A DNA stretch of 64,000 bases from Absidia repens. Its lineage: Eukaryota > Mucoromycota > Mucoromycetes > Mucorales > Cunninghamellaceae. The notes below the pieces were generated by a model. The model searched no databases. It had not been told where the DNA came from and worked only from the letters and a program-made list of their open reading frames with translations. Of the stretch, positions 27,417 to 36,790 are shown in pieces. The DNA is taken from positions 441,501 to 505,500 of the forward strand of contig MCGE01000016.1 of the NCBI GenBank assembly GCA_002105175.1, read 5' to 3'. A program made the position numbers and the translations under genes. The stretch's first letter is position 1, and each line of letters starts with the position of its first letter.

Positions 27417-27575
27417 GAAATATTGTACTTTTTATATACTACTTGAAGTGGAAATATTGTACATTTTATATACTACCTGAAGTGGAAATATTGTACTTTT
27501 TATATGCTACCTGAAGTGGAAATATTGTACTTTTTATATACTACTTGAAGTGGAAATATTGTACTTTTATATGCT
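27417..27575 (+). repeat. 34-bp satellite, continuation (~4.7 units)
   Basis: Same unit as the array at 26401, separated from it by the LTR insertion. Ends where unique sequence begins near 27576. Confidence 0.93.
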
Positions 27576-27839
27576 CAACCACACACATACTTGGACATCC
27601 ACGTTTGCTTGCATCCGCTTTCTAGTCACATACTCCTTCTACTCATACCATTTTCCCCCCCCCATCCAATATCCCCATACACACACAGAAATACCCCGCC
27701 ATACCGCTAAAAAAACATGGAAATCCGCTAAAAAAGCGCCGGGGAGCCTTCCAAAAGTAGTAATACCTGCTATAGGCTTTCCAAACCAATAAATAAATAA
27801 TAATAAAAAAACCCCCATCAAACACAGACAGTGTACCGC
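27576..27839. other. Unique-looking spacer inside the repeat block
   Basis: About 260 bp with C-runs and CACACA; overlapping frames exist on both strands but none resembles a protein. Confidence 0.45.
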
Positions 27840-28582
27840 AATAGAATAGCCTATCACAGTAGAATAGTATGTACAATAGCCTGTCACAGTAGAATAGCTT
27901 TGCCATTCCATTGTTCATTGCAAAATAAAAAAGCTTTTATTGAATAATGATACGTAGTCAATACTATACTAAAAGGAAAGAAGATGTAAAAATAGGCGGC
28001 CGCTAATAGTAGCTGAAAGAGATGCTAAACTTGATGAATGGTGTAGAAGAAGGAACGATGTACGATAAAAAAGTGATTTCTAAAAGGGATCTCTATAAAT
28101 GGCGATCTCCAAACTTCTAATGAAGCTTAAACAAACATTTATTTCAAACAAAAACAAGGTTTAAGGAAGCAGATATATGTTTTATTGAAGAAAAGAGACA
28201 TATACATGTACTAAGCTAATCAAGACATTTCCCCAAGATTCTACAATCAAAATGAAAGGGTTTCCCCATGCTTCTTGAAATCCCTTTTCTAAAACCCTTC
28301 TAAACTATTTCTAAACAGAAAGCCAAAACCACCAGGTCCACAATGAGCCAAAAACTGTGAACAGATGTTGGCTCATTCCCGTTGACTTGTCTTTTTTTTT
28401 TTTTTTTTTGGATTTGCGCTCCCATTTTTTTTTTGGATCAATAATCCAGACTGCCGGCGGCGGCGGTTGAATTCACACCCATCTGGCTTTACAGCCTGCA
28501 AAATCCAATTAACCTGCAATATACTCGTCTTCGCTTTATATAAAACGAACTACGAAACCGTTCAACTTCAAATTTTCCATGC
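27840..28582 (+). repeat. Composite repeat R, copy 3, left part
   Basis: Matches copies 1 and 2, with the dispersed core at 28253-28270 and the GCCGGCGGCGGCGGTTG motif. Interrupted at CATGC (28578-28582) by the chromovirus; continues at 34362. Confidence 0.8.
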
Positions 28583-28988
28583 TGTCGTATTCCTGGTTCC
28601 TGATTAGTAATATTTATGTCAAAATATCCATACCATCATTATTTGTCATCATCCACACATATCAGGTACGCGGCTACTCATCGCGTCCCAACAATTGTAC
28701 CTTGTCACTACCCAGCATATCCTTACACTGGCTATGTTTCACTTGGTCTACAATCAAGATCAAAGGTTACTCATCTATCTATTCCATAATACACTATTTT
28801 ATTCCCTCATCTCGAACTCTACCAATAATCCATTATCATCTACAATCATTTATCATCATAGAAATTTATTATTACAACATCCGCTTCTCTAGCTTTTACT
28901 ATAAAAACCCACTGTCATTTTATTCAATAAAAAACCATATCAATTGTATCACTTATTTACTCTTGTCTTTATTTTTACAAACATTTCA
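28583..28988 (+). repeat. 5' LTR of the chromovirus (family B)
   Basis: 406 bp, TGTCGTATTCC to ACAAACATTTCA. Contains ACTATAAAAACCC (probable TATA box, about 28900) and ATTCAATAAAAAACC (probable polyadenylation signal) about 30 bp later. The sequence following it (T-run, AAGTGAATACTC) is not an obvious tRNA primer-binding site. Confidence 0.93.
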
Positions 28989-29049
28989 TTTTTTTAAGTG
29001 AATACTCATTTTTATTTATTTATCCAAACTCTATCTTTTTCTCTCTGCC

Positions 29050-29781
29050 ATGTCCAACTTTAACGAATTTGTCTCTGCTGCTGAAGGTGAAGCTATTATG
29101 CAAGGTGTTGCTGCTGTCTCGTCCTCCCCTGCTGCTCCTTCCTCTGCTCCTGCTCTCACCGATCTCCAAGATGAAGACATTGTCATGACCTCTTCTGCCG
29201 ATTCCAAACATGCACCAAAGCCCAGTCTTCAGGAAAAGTTGGCAGAACTCCGCTCCGAAGCCAAGGAATTGTCCATCTTTTTCACCTTCATGGATTTTGA
29301 TGACCCTGCATACAACCAAACCAAAACCAAGCTGGATTTATATGCCGACAAGATCAAGACCTTGGAAAAACATTTTGTCAACTTGGATCAAGAAGCTGTG
29401 AACCCTCGTATTCTTGGTTCCATCCCAATCTTCCAATTGCCCTCTCACGCCAAGGTGAACCATAATTTGATTGTTTTTGACTCTGTGGCCTCCTTTATAC
29501 GCAAGTTTGAAAAGGTAATGGATCTTTACAAGTTGGACCTCAACACCCACTGGAAATCTTACTTGTCCTACGCCATGGCTGGTGAAGACGTGGACATCTG
29601 GTTCTCTGGCCAACTCAAATCATTTAATGGTACCTGGTCTGAAGCGAAAAACCATTCTGGAAGATGCATTCAGCGTCAAGGATCGTCTTATTACCAGCAC
29701 TTTGGACTTCTTCTCTGTCACCATGAATGCCAAGGAATCGGTAGCCGACTTTGGATTGCGGTTCAAGAATCTTGCCCATGA
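29050..29781 (+). CDS. Chromovirus gag, N-terminal part (frame-shifted)
   Basis: Starts MSNFNEFVSAAEGEA; Ala/Ser-rich, then a capsid-like helical region (LAELRSEAKELSIFF, FIRKFEKVMDLYKLDLNTHW). The real capsid sequence leaves this frame around 29650 (WSEAK at GCGAAAAACC) and continues one base later in the pol frame as TILEDAFSVKDRLITSTLDF. The residues after the shift point in this frame (NHSGRCIQRQ...) are noise. It is either a programmed +1 shift in the A5 run or a one-base insertion. Confidence 0.8.
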   Translation: MSNFNEFVSAAEGEAIMQGVAAVSSSPAAPSSAPALTDLQDEDIVMTSSADSKHAPKPSLQEKLAELRSEAKELSIFFTFMDFDDPAYNQTKTKLDLYADKIKTLEKHFVNLDQEAVNPRILGSIPIFQLPSHAKVNHNLIVFDSVASFIRKFEKVMDLYKLDLNTHWKSYLSYAMAGEDVDIWFSGQLKSFNGTWSEAKNHSGRCIQRQGSSYYQHFGLLLCHHECQGIGSRLWIAVQESCP

Positions 29782-32700
29782 AGCTCAGTGGTCCGACGAC
29801 AAAACCAGTGCCATGCTGTGTCTCCGTGCTCTTCCTCGTGTCCTTCAAGGCAATGTGCTTGGCTCCTTCCACGGAAACTCTTCCCCCGGTGATCTTCCTG
29901 CTACAGCATCTGAAGTCTTGAAGATTGCTAACAAGGTCAGCCGCCAAAAGCGCTCCTTCGGTGATGATGGTGATGATGATGTGGTCCCCCACAAGAAAAA
30001 GAACTCTTCGGGACGTCATAACAAGAATCTCTACTGCAGCCATCACGGCTCTGGCTCCAACCATTCGTCCGCCGAATGCCGCCAACTGAAAACCAACAAC
30101 AGCAACAACAGCAACAACAACCGTCGTACCGGTTTCTCTTCTGCTTCCTCTTCTTCTGCTTCCTCCTCTTCTTCTGCTTCCTCCTCCTTCCCTTCCTCTG
30201 CCAGCACCATCCGCAACCCTTGCTATCATTGCAAGAATGTCACTTGGTCCCCGCAACATGACAAGGAATGCCCCGTGAAGCAAGCCAAACTGGCAAGAAA
30301 ACCTTTTGTTCGTTCTCTCCGTTTGCCTCTGGCCAACCATCCTGCTGACTCTGCCCTTGTGGATTTAAATGAATCCATGGAAGCCATACGAGTGCAAGCT
30401 CACGATGACTCTATGACAGGTAACACACCTAAAAAATACATCAATGCAATCACACAATCATCTAATACAAATTTTGTTTTCCCTCTTTTGCTACAGAGTA
30501 AACAAGCCATGGCTTTACTAGACACCGGCGCAGATATATCAGTGATTAGCATAGATTTTTTAAAAAATAATAATATTTTATTTAATAAAACAGATCATGA
30601 TTCTATCCCTAAAACTACTCTACATCTAGTTGGAAAAAATAACACTATACTAAGTTACGGCAAAACACATCCTGTTCAAATTGAATTCAACAATGTATCT
30701 AGATCACATTCCTTCGAAGTACTAGATCTTGCTGATGGCCTTGATTGCTACATCGGTAATGACTTGCTTGACAAATTCGGAGTGATGATCAGTAACTTGC
30801 CACACACTTGGCCAAATCATGATTTGCATACACCAAAAGAAAATCACCATGTTGATAATCCACCTGTTCCTAATGATTCACCGGCTGGTACCCTACAGGA
30901 AAGAGAAAACTTCCTACAGCTGATTAAACCATACACAGAAAAAAATCAACAGATTCCGATTACCTCTTTTTGTCCACTAGAAGAATCCATCATCAGATTG
31001 GATACACCTACTTTGACTACAGAGCGTACAAATCATCGACAATATCCTATCGCTATAAAGATGCAGCCGTTGGTGGATGAAGCTGTTGCACAATGGTTGA
31101 AGGATGGCACAGTCGTTGAAGCCCCAGTCAATACCACATGGAATAGTCCATTGACTTTGGCACCTAAGAAAGATGAAAAAGGATTAGTATCTGGCTATCG
31201 ACCCTGTCTCGACCCACGCCATATCAATAAACATCTAAAAGATGACATTTTTCCTTTACCTTTAATCAAAGATATCTTCGAAGGTATGCATGGTGCCACC
31301 GTGTTCACCACATTGGACTTGAAAAGTGCATTCCATCGTTTTAAAATTCATCCAGATGACCAACATAAGACAACCTTCACACATAGAGGACGTCAATACA
31401 TGTTCCAAGGAGCACCCTTCGGTCTAAAACCATTGTCAGCAAAATTTCAACGAGTCATGAATACTATATTCAAGCATTTACCGTTTATCCATACATTTGT
31501 TGATGATGTCGTCGTCTATTCCCCAGATATGAAGTCGCACATCGCACATGTCTGCACAGCCATAGAACGGTTAACAGAAGCCAACCTAATCTTGAATCCA
31601 AAGAAATGTCATTGGGCACAAACTGCAGTATATCTACTTGGTTTTTGCGTGTCTGACAAAGGCTATGATCTTGATCCCCGAAAGGTTTGCAATGTATTGG
31701 AATGGAAACGTCCGACATCTGGTAAAGGTGTTCAGCAATTTCTTGGTATCGTCAACTATTTCCGTAGCCATCTTCCTAATGTCGCTGCCTTGACCGCACC
31801 ATTGGATGCTTTGCGCTATGCTGATGCTATCACAGAAAAAGAATGGACATCAGTTCATGATCAACATTTCCACATGATTAAACAACAATTACAAAGTAAT
31901 ACACTTTTGCACTTCCCTGATCCAGACCAACCATTCTACGTTGCCACAGATGCATCCAATTACGGAATAGGTGCTGCCTTATACCAAATCATTAACGGCA
32001 AGGAACGTTTCCTCGGATACATGGCACGATCACTGTCGCCATCGGAACGTAACTACAGCACAAATAAAAGGGAATTATTAGCAATCGTTTTCGCCCTCAA
32101 AAAATTCCATAAATATCTATGGGGCACTCCATTCACACTCTACACGGACCATCGTGCACTTACTTACATTCATACCCAAAAACAAGCTTCACCAATGATG
32201 ATCAACTGGCTGGATACCATTCTGGACTATTCGTTCACTATCATCCATAAGCCTGGCGACTTGAATATCTTTCCTGATCTCCTTTCACGTCTGGCAACAC
32301 CGTTCAAAGAGATCCCGGGGGGTAAGCTTGCACCGCAATACAAAAATAAAAATAGTACATCAAGGGTAACGTCCAACGGTTCCAGCAACCAAAGAGTTCC
32401 ACATAGCGTAGTCAGATCGAATCACCACATTCGCGCTATACAGTCAATGATGGATGACTATTTCACACCTCCACTTGAAGAACAGAAGTCGATCCTGCAA
32501 AGAATACACAAATTTGGACACTTCGGAGCAGAAGCTATCGTAAAGGCAGCACACAATGAAGGATTGAGTTGGACAAACCTAAAGAAAGAAGCATTAGAAA
32601 TCGTCCAACAATGCACCGCTTGCCAGCAATACAACATCGCAAAGAAAGGATACAATCCACTTCGTCCAATATACGCCTACTTACCAGGTGAACATTGGTC

Positions 32701-33805
32701 AATCGACTTGACAGGACCCTTTACAGTTTCACTAAAAGGAAATACATATCTGTTAGTCATGGTAGATGTTTGCACACGCTTCGTTATACTCAGAGCATTA
32801 CCTGATAAAAAATCTGACACCATCATACATACACTCATCCAGGTATTCGGTGACTTTGGCTATCCTAGCATCATACAATCGGATAATGGTACCGAATTCA
32901 AGAATCAGTTCTTCGAAAAGTTGCATAAAGCTATGGGAATTGATCGTCGATTTTCCACACCATATCATCCAAGAGGCAATGGACTTGCTGAAAGATACGT
33001 ACAAACAGCCAAACAATTGTTAAACAAAGAAAAACAAGGCACTAGAAAAGATTGGGATTGGTACGTACCAAATGTACAGTTAGCTATAAATCACAAGGTT
33101 TCACCACGCCTTCAAACACCACCCTTCACACTCATGTTCGCCAGACACATGACTACGCCATATGTACTTACAAAAGACCACGCCGATAACACCATCAAAA
33201 GACCAATGACATACGATGAGTTAATAGAACGTCTCGACTACATGGCCAATATAGTGTTTCCAGCCATTCGAGAAAAGACTGATAATGCTGTACAAAATCA
33301 AAAGGACGTCTTTGACAGAACGCATAGAATCGTAGACTTTCCAATCGGCAGTTACGTCGTGGTGAAGCTACCTACAAGAGCAAATAAATTAGCACCCGTA
33401 TATGACGGTCCATATGAAGTCATGCAAAAAACAACACAAGGTAATTACCTTCTAAAAGACATGGCTGGCGACCTAACATCACGAAACTATGTACCATCTG
33501 AGTTGAAGGCAATTTCGCAAGATGAAAGCAACGTCGATGCTGAAGTATATGAAGTCAAAGACATAGTAGATCACAAGGGTACACCCAGACATCGTCAATA
33601 CATGGTACGCTGGAAAGGTTATTCAGATGAACATAACCAATGGGTAAAAGCACAGGATATCAACGCACAGGATGCTATAGACAAATACTGGGAAAATAGA
33701 GAAAACATAAAAAAAAGTGAAGAAGCGCTAAATAAACAAATGCCGCCACAGAAAAGAAAAAAGTATGCCGACCAAAAATACAAGTCAAACAAAAGACGAA
33801 ATTAA
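29582..33805 (+). CDS. Chromovirus gag C-terminus and pol polyprotein
   Basis: Open for 1,407 codons; the first ~25 codons are upstream of the frame switch and probably untranslated in this frame. In order: end of capsid; cysteine/histidine knuckles YCSHHGSGSNHSSAEC and CYHCKNVTWSPQHDKEC; aspartic protease LLDTGADISVIS (about residue 312); reverse transcriptase with TTLDLKSAFHRFKI (about 577) and FVDDVVVYS (about 638); RNase H with YVATDASNYGIGAALYQ (about 786); integrase with H-H-CTAC zinc site (about 977-1014), catalytic SIDLTGPF, QSDNGTEFKN and NGLAERYVQTAK; GPY/F-like APVYDGPYEV; and a C-terminal chromodomain (VYEVKDIVDHK, QYMVRWKGYSDEHNQW, about 1322-1365). All catalytic residues are present. 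The chromodomain likely directs insertion to heterochromatin, matching its location in a repeat nest. Confidence 0.95.
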   Translation: MKTWTSGSLANSNHLMVPGLKRKTILEDAFSVKDRLITSTLDFFSVTMNAKESVADFGLRFKNLAHEAQWSDDKTSAMLCLRALPRVLQGNVLGSFHGNSSPGDLPATASEVLKIANKVSRQKRSFGDDGDDDVVPHKKKNSSGRHNKNLYCSHHGSGSNHSSAECRQLKTNNSNNSNNNRRTGFSSASSSSASSSSSASSSFPSSASTIRNPCYHCKNVTWSPQHDKECPVKQAKLARKPFVRSLRLPLANHPADSALVDLNESMEAIRVQAHDDSMTGNTPKKYINAITQSSNTNFVFPLLLQSKQAMALLDTGADISVISIDFLKNNNILFNKTDHDSIPKTTLHLVGKNNTILSYGKTHPVQIEFNNVSRSHSFEVLDLADGLDCYIGNDLLDKFGVMISNLPHTWPNHDLHTPKENHHVDNPPVPNDSPAGTLQERENFLQLIKPYTEKNQQIPITSFCPLEESIIRLDTPTLTTERTNHRQYPIAIKMQPLVDEAVAQWLKDGTVVEAPVNTTWNSPLTLAPKKDEKGLVSGYRPCLDPRHINKHLKDDIFPLPLIKDIFEGMHGATVFTTLDLKSAFHRFKIHPDDQHKTTFTHRGRQYMFQGAPFGLKPLSAKFQRVMNTIFKHLPFIHTFVDDVVVYSPDMKSHIAHVCTAIERLTEANLILNPKKCHWAQTAVYLLGFCVSDKGYDLDPRKVCNVLEWKRPTSGKGVQQFLGIVNYFRSHLPNVAALTAPLDALRYADAITEKEWTSVHDQHFHMIKQQLQSNTLLHFPDPDQPFYVATDASNYGIGAALYQIINGKERFLGYMARSLSPSERNYSTNKRELLAIVFALKKFHKYLWGTPFTLYTDHRALTYIHTQKQASPMMINWLDTILDYSFTIIHKPGDLNIFPDLLSRLATPFKEIPGGKLAPQYKNKNSTSRVTSNGSSNQRVPHSVVRSNHHIRAIQSMMDDYFTPPLEEQKSILQRIHKFGHFGAEAIVKAAHNEGLSWTNLKKEALEIVQQCTACQQYNIAKKGYNPLRPIYAYLPGEHWSIDLTGPFTVSLKGNTYLLVMVDVCTRFVILRALPDKKSDTIIHTLIQVFGDFGYPSIIQSDNGTEFKNQFFEKLHKAMGIDRRFSTPYHPRGNGLAERYVQTAKQLLNKEKQGTRKDWDWYVPNVQLAINHKVSPRLQTPPFTLMFARHMTTPYVLTKDHADNTIKRPMTYDELIERLDYMANIVFPAIREKTDNAVQNQKDVFDRTHRIVDFPIGSYVVVKLPTRANKLAPVYDGPYEVMQKTTQGNYLLKDMAGDLTSRNYVPSELKAISQDESNVDAEVYEVKDIVDHKGTPRHRQYMVRWKGYSDEHNQWVKAQDINAQDAIDKYWENRENIKKSEEALNKQMPPQKRKKYADQKYKSNKRRN

Positions 33806-33955
33806 ACTTCCGCCAGAAGGCGCAAAGAAAAAAAAAAAAAAAAAAAAAAATGCATACTATTTTTCCTTTCTTCCTTCCTTTCTTCATTCCTCCATCTCTA
33901 TACACCATGAATACCTAACTCAAACAAGCGGTCTCAAGAACCTGGAAGAGGGTTA

Positions 33956-34361
33956 TGTCGTATTCCTGGTTCCTGATTAGTAATATTTATGTCAAAATAT
34001 CCATACCATCATTATTTGTCATCATCCACACATATCAGGTACGCGGCTACTCATCGCGTCCCAACAATTGTACCTTGTCACTACCCAGCATATCCTTACA
34101 CTGGCTATGTTTCACTTGGTCTACAATCAAGATCAAAGGTTACTCATCTATCTATTCCATAATACACTATTTTATTCCCTCATCTCGAACTCTACCAATA
34201 ATCCATTATCATCTACAATCATTTATCATCATAGAAATTTATTATTACAACATCCGCTTCTCTAGCTTTTACTATAAAAACCCACTGTCATTTTATTCAA
34301 TAAAAAACCATATCAATTGTATCACTTATTTACTCTTGTCTTTATTTTTACAAACATTTCA
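33956..34361 (+). repeat. 3' LTR of the chromovirus (family B)
   Basis: 406 bp, same length and, by eye, same sequence as the 5' LTR, preceded by GGAAGAGGG and followed by the CATGC duplication. Confidence 0.95.
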
Positions 34362-34586
34362 CATGCATCTTTAGAAATATTATACAATCTTTTTTGCCAC
34401 CAAACAAACCATCCATCTCTCATACAATTGATTGCACAATGCTCCCAATATCCCCCCTTACTCACGCCAAAAGTGCCCGCCACGCCACTAAAATTTCAAT
34501 AATTCTGTGAAATGGTTGTAAAATAAGGGACAAAAGTAAAATAAGTGATACAATTGATATGGTTTTTATTTAATTGATAAGATGTC
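34362..34586 (+). repeat. Composite repeat R, copy 3, right part, plus LTR B remnant
   Basis: Resumes repeat R after the chromovirus (CATGCATCTTTAGAAATATT) to about 34495, followed by an inverted remnant of family B LTR (AAGTGATACAATTGATATGG). The mirror image lies at 21068-21290. Confidence 0.8.
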
Positions 34587-34633
34587 TGTTGTATACCAAC
34601 ACATTTACCTATCATTCCATCTACCATATATCT

Positions 34634-34674
<41 letters not shown>

Positions 34675-34917
34675 TATTTATCCATACAGTTATTCATATT
34701 CCTTAGTTCATGCACATACGATCATTCCATAATACGTAGTTCAGACCCCGAATCTCCCACTACACAAATTCCTATCATATTCATCACCCCTATTTTTGCA
34801 TGCCCACATACCATCACATCAGTATAAATAAGGCAATACATTTGAATAGAAATAAAGAATTATCCAAAAGTTTCACAATGCTTGATAACAAGTCCCATTC
34901 CATTCGATAATATAACA
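34587..34917 (+). mobile_element. Solo LTR, family A, copy 4
   Basis: TGTTGTATACC to TATAACA, with an AT dinucleotide run. No matching 5-bp duplication (ATGTC versus CTATT). Together with the preceding LTR B remnant and repeat R it is the inverted counterpart of 20735-21290, so the absence of a duplication probably reflects duplication of the whole segment. Confidence 0.85.
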
Positions 34918-34942
34918 CTATTTATATAGTTTCTTTGCAAAG

Positions 34943-35240
34943 GTGATATTTTATGTTGAAGTGGTAAACTCTGAGCGAATTCATATGCTAGCGGCTGTGC
35001 AGACTCTCAGAGGTGGAATCCATGGAAGACGCATTGATGGATATTTATTTCCGTTTTGGGCGCATCAACAAGGTCATCATGCACGGGCGCTATTTGTTAA
35101 TGTTGCAAAAATCATTAGTATTGTTGGAATGGTCACTGACGAAAACAAGCTACATATTAAGCATGTCGTCCTCCCCAACACAACATCTGGGATAACAAAT
35201 TACTCTTATCATCTTCCTCACAGTAGACCGATGATTCAAT
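34943..35240 (+). pseudogene. Possible gene fragment, OB-fold/RPA2-like
   Basis: An open frame includes GRRIDGYLFPFWAHQQ and KIISIVGMVTDENKLHIKHV, followed by ITNYSYHL. The order loosely recalls replication protein A subunit 2 (a G-R-I-D strand, a V-G strand, then a strand before a T-x-Y-N-E-type loop). There is no start, no matching downstream coding, and a T-rich frame after it. The resemblance is weak; it may be a decayed retro-copy or coincidence. Confidence 0.25.
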
Positions 35241-35469
35241 CCCCGCCATTATTTTTTATTTATTTATTTTATTCTCATTTTTTATGTTCCTTCTCCTTCC
35301 TTTTGCTTTTTTTATTTTTATCATCACCCTAGCCAACATGAATTTCTTGTAAGTTTTTTTTTTTTTTTTTGTTTTTGTTTTTTGATAATAGTTGGACTAA
35401 ATACTGTATACATTTATCTTTTGTTTATTGAATAGGTAACTGCTATGAACCATTCCAACTGATGATGTT

Positions 35470-35960
35470 TGTTTGCCTCATTTCTTCATCTCTGTTTACA
35501 TCCCGGTAAGCATCTGAATGTAGACCCCCTCCAAAAAAAAAAGGCATTCTCACTTATCACTTCTGCCTTGTTATCCTTTAGAGCTGTACAATGCTCTTGT
35601 CTTCCTTTTCGTCTCTGTTTACATCCCGGTAAGCAACTGAATGTAGACCCCCTCCAAAAAAAAAAGGTATTTCCACTTATCACTTCTGCCTTTTTATCCT
35701 TTAGAGCTGTACAATGCTCTTGTCTTCCTCTTCGTCTCTGTTTACATCCCGGTAAGCAACTGAATGTAAACCCCCTCCAAAAAAAAAAAAAGGCATTCTC
35801 ATTTATCACTTCTGCCTTTTTATCCTTTAGAGCTGTGCAATGCTCTTGTCTTCCTTTTCGTCTCTGTTTACATCCCGGTAAGCAACTGAATGACAACCCG
35901 CCCCAAAAAAAGGCATTCTCACTTATCACTTGTCTTTTTATCCTTTAGAGGTGCACATTG
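35470..35960 (+). repeat. Tandem array of four intron-like 123-126-bp units
   Basis: TCCCGGTAAGC recurs at 35501, 35624, 35747 and 35873. Each unit runs CCG-GTAAGCAACTGAATG, a C-rich/A-run middle, CACTTATCACTTCTGCC, TTTTTATCCTTTAG, then AGCTGTACAATGCTCTTGTC and TTCCTTTTCGTCTCTGTTTA. So each has a consensus 5' splice site, a polypyrimidine tract with TTTAG, and a 47-bp exon-like part. Because the period is mostly 123 bp, frames stay open on both strands (plus 35469-35948, minus 35486-35929); neither has known similarity. Confidence 0.85.
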
Positions 35961-36075
35961 CTTTAGTCTTTTGTGAAGAATAACTAGAAGGTAAGAAAAC
36001 TGAGTGGTGAAACATTGTTACGTGTTGCTTTTTCACACATACTAATTTTTCATACCCTTTTTCTCCATAGACCAA

Positions 36076-36113
<38 letters not shown>

Positions 36114-36505
36114 GTAGATATGACTTGGTTCCCTTGTACAACATTACAAATATTTCCCAAGATGTAAGGTAATTGCACAAACAAAGCATTGCCTTCTACA
36201 AAACAGTACACTCATACTATTCTCTTATGACACTATTTCCTCAGCTTCATACTGAATGATGTGGCTACGTACGAGGTGATAATGGCCTATCTTTGCTTCT
36301 GTTGGAGGAAGCTCCTTCAGAAGCTATTTAGTAGTATGTAGTATGTAGTATGTAGTATAGTTGGTATTAGTTGTATATTATTATTATTATTATTATTATT
36401 TGTTTGTAGTATTGGTAGTATTATTATCATTACTATTACATTTGAATAAAAAAAGCTCTGTTTGTTGACCCAATTACAGTATATAAATGTATAGAAGCTA
36501 TAATA
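35961..36505. other. Low-complexity intergenic region
   Basis: T-tract at 36078-36110, GTAGTAT repeats at about 36331-36360 and a TTA-repeat at about 36377-36402. No gene seen. Confidence 0.6.
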
Positions 36506-36703
36506 TTGACGTCAAGAAGTATGTGTTTCAATAAATCATCGTATCGGTCCGTATATCTCCCTGTATTGTCCAATCGCATTGTCGATTATGCGAAAAATAT
36601 AGACGACGAACAACCAAAGTTTTTTGGTTACGTTGATTCAATCGTTGATGAAGAATTGGGCGCTTTTAAACACCGCCATTGGACGTTTTATATATCTTCT
36701 TGA
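36506..36703 (+). CDS. Small hypothetical ORF, possible gene fragment
   Basis: 65 codons, MTSRSMCFNKSSYRSVYLPV, with a charged, protein-like middle (NIDDEQPKFFGYVDSIVDEE) and GAFKHRHWTFYISS end. GC content is higher than its surroundings, suggesting a real or formerly real exon. Family not recognised. It ends 17 bp before the tRNA gene. Confidence 0.3.
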   Translation: MTSRSMCFNKSSYRSVYLPVLSNRIVDYAKNIDDEQPKFFGYVDSIVDEELGAFKHRHWTFYISS

Positions 36704-36719
36704 TTTCAAAAATATACCA

Positions 36720-36790
36720 TCCCATATGGTCTAGTGGCTAGGATCCGGCGCTTTCACCGCCGTGGCCGGGGTTCGATTCCCCGTGTGGGA
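36720..36790 (+). tRNA. tRNA-Glu (anticodon UUC)
   Basis: 71 nt folding as a standard cloverleaf: acceptor TCCCATA / TGTGGGA (with T-G and A-T pairs), D-arm GTCTAGTGGCTAGGAT with A-box match, anticodon stem CGGCG-CTTTCAC-CGCCG with anticodon TTC, T-arm CGGGG-TTCGATT-CCCCG (B box). No intron. A T5 run at 36797-36801 serves as Pol III terminator. An LTR retrotransposon begins 57 bp downstream. Confidence 0.96.

Larger units (their letters stand above)
28583..34361 (+). mobile_element. Full-length Ty3/Gypsy chromovirus with matching LTRs and TSD
   Basis: 5,779 bp element: 5' LTR 28583-28988, internal gag and pol, 3' LTR 33956-34361. Both LTRs are 406 bp with TG...CA ends and appear identical by eye. 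The 5-bp target duplication CATGC flanks it (28578-28582 and 34362-34366), and copy 1 of repeat R shows the empty site (GATGCATGG near 21287). A purine-rich tract (GGAAGAGGG) precedes the 3' LTR. The pol frame is fully open to a C-terminal chromodomain. Only one frame break, in gag, is seen. Everything suggests a recent insertion. Confidence 0.95.

Noticed and set aside
26401..27575. Regular ~34-bp repeats resembling a CRISPR array
   Set aside because: Units are directly adjacent with no unique spacers, the setting is eukaryotic, and no cas genes are present; it is a satellite.
35486..35929. 147-residue minus-strand repeat protein with Cys-rich 41-residue units
   Set aside because: The frame is open only because the tandem unit is 123 bp; the plus strand is equally open, and splice-like motifs argue against a simple coding repeat. 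Kept as a repeat, not as a gene.
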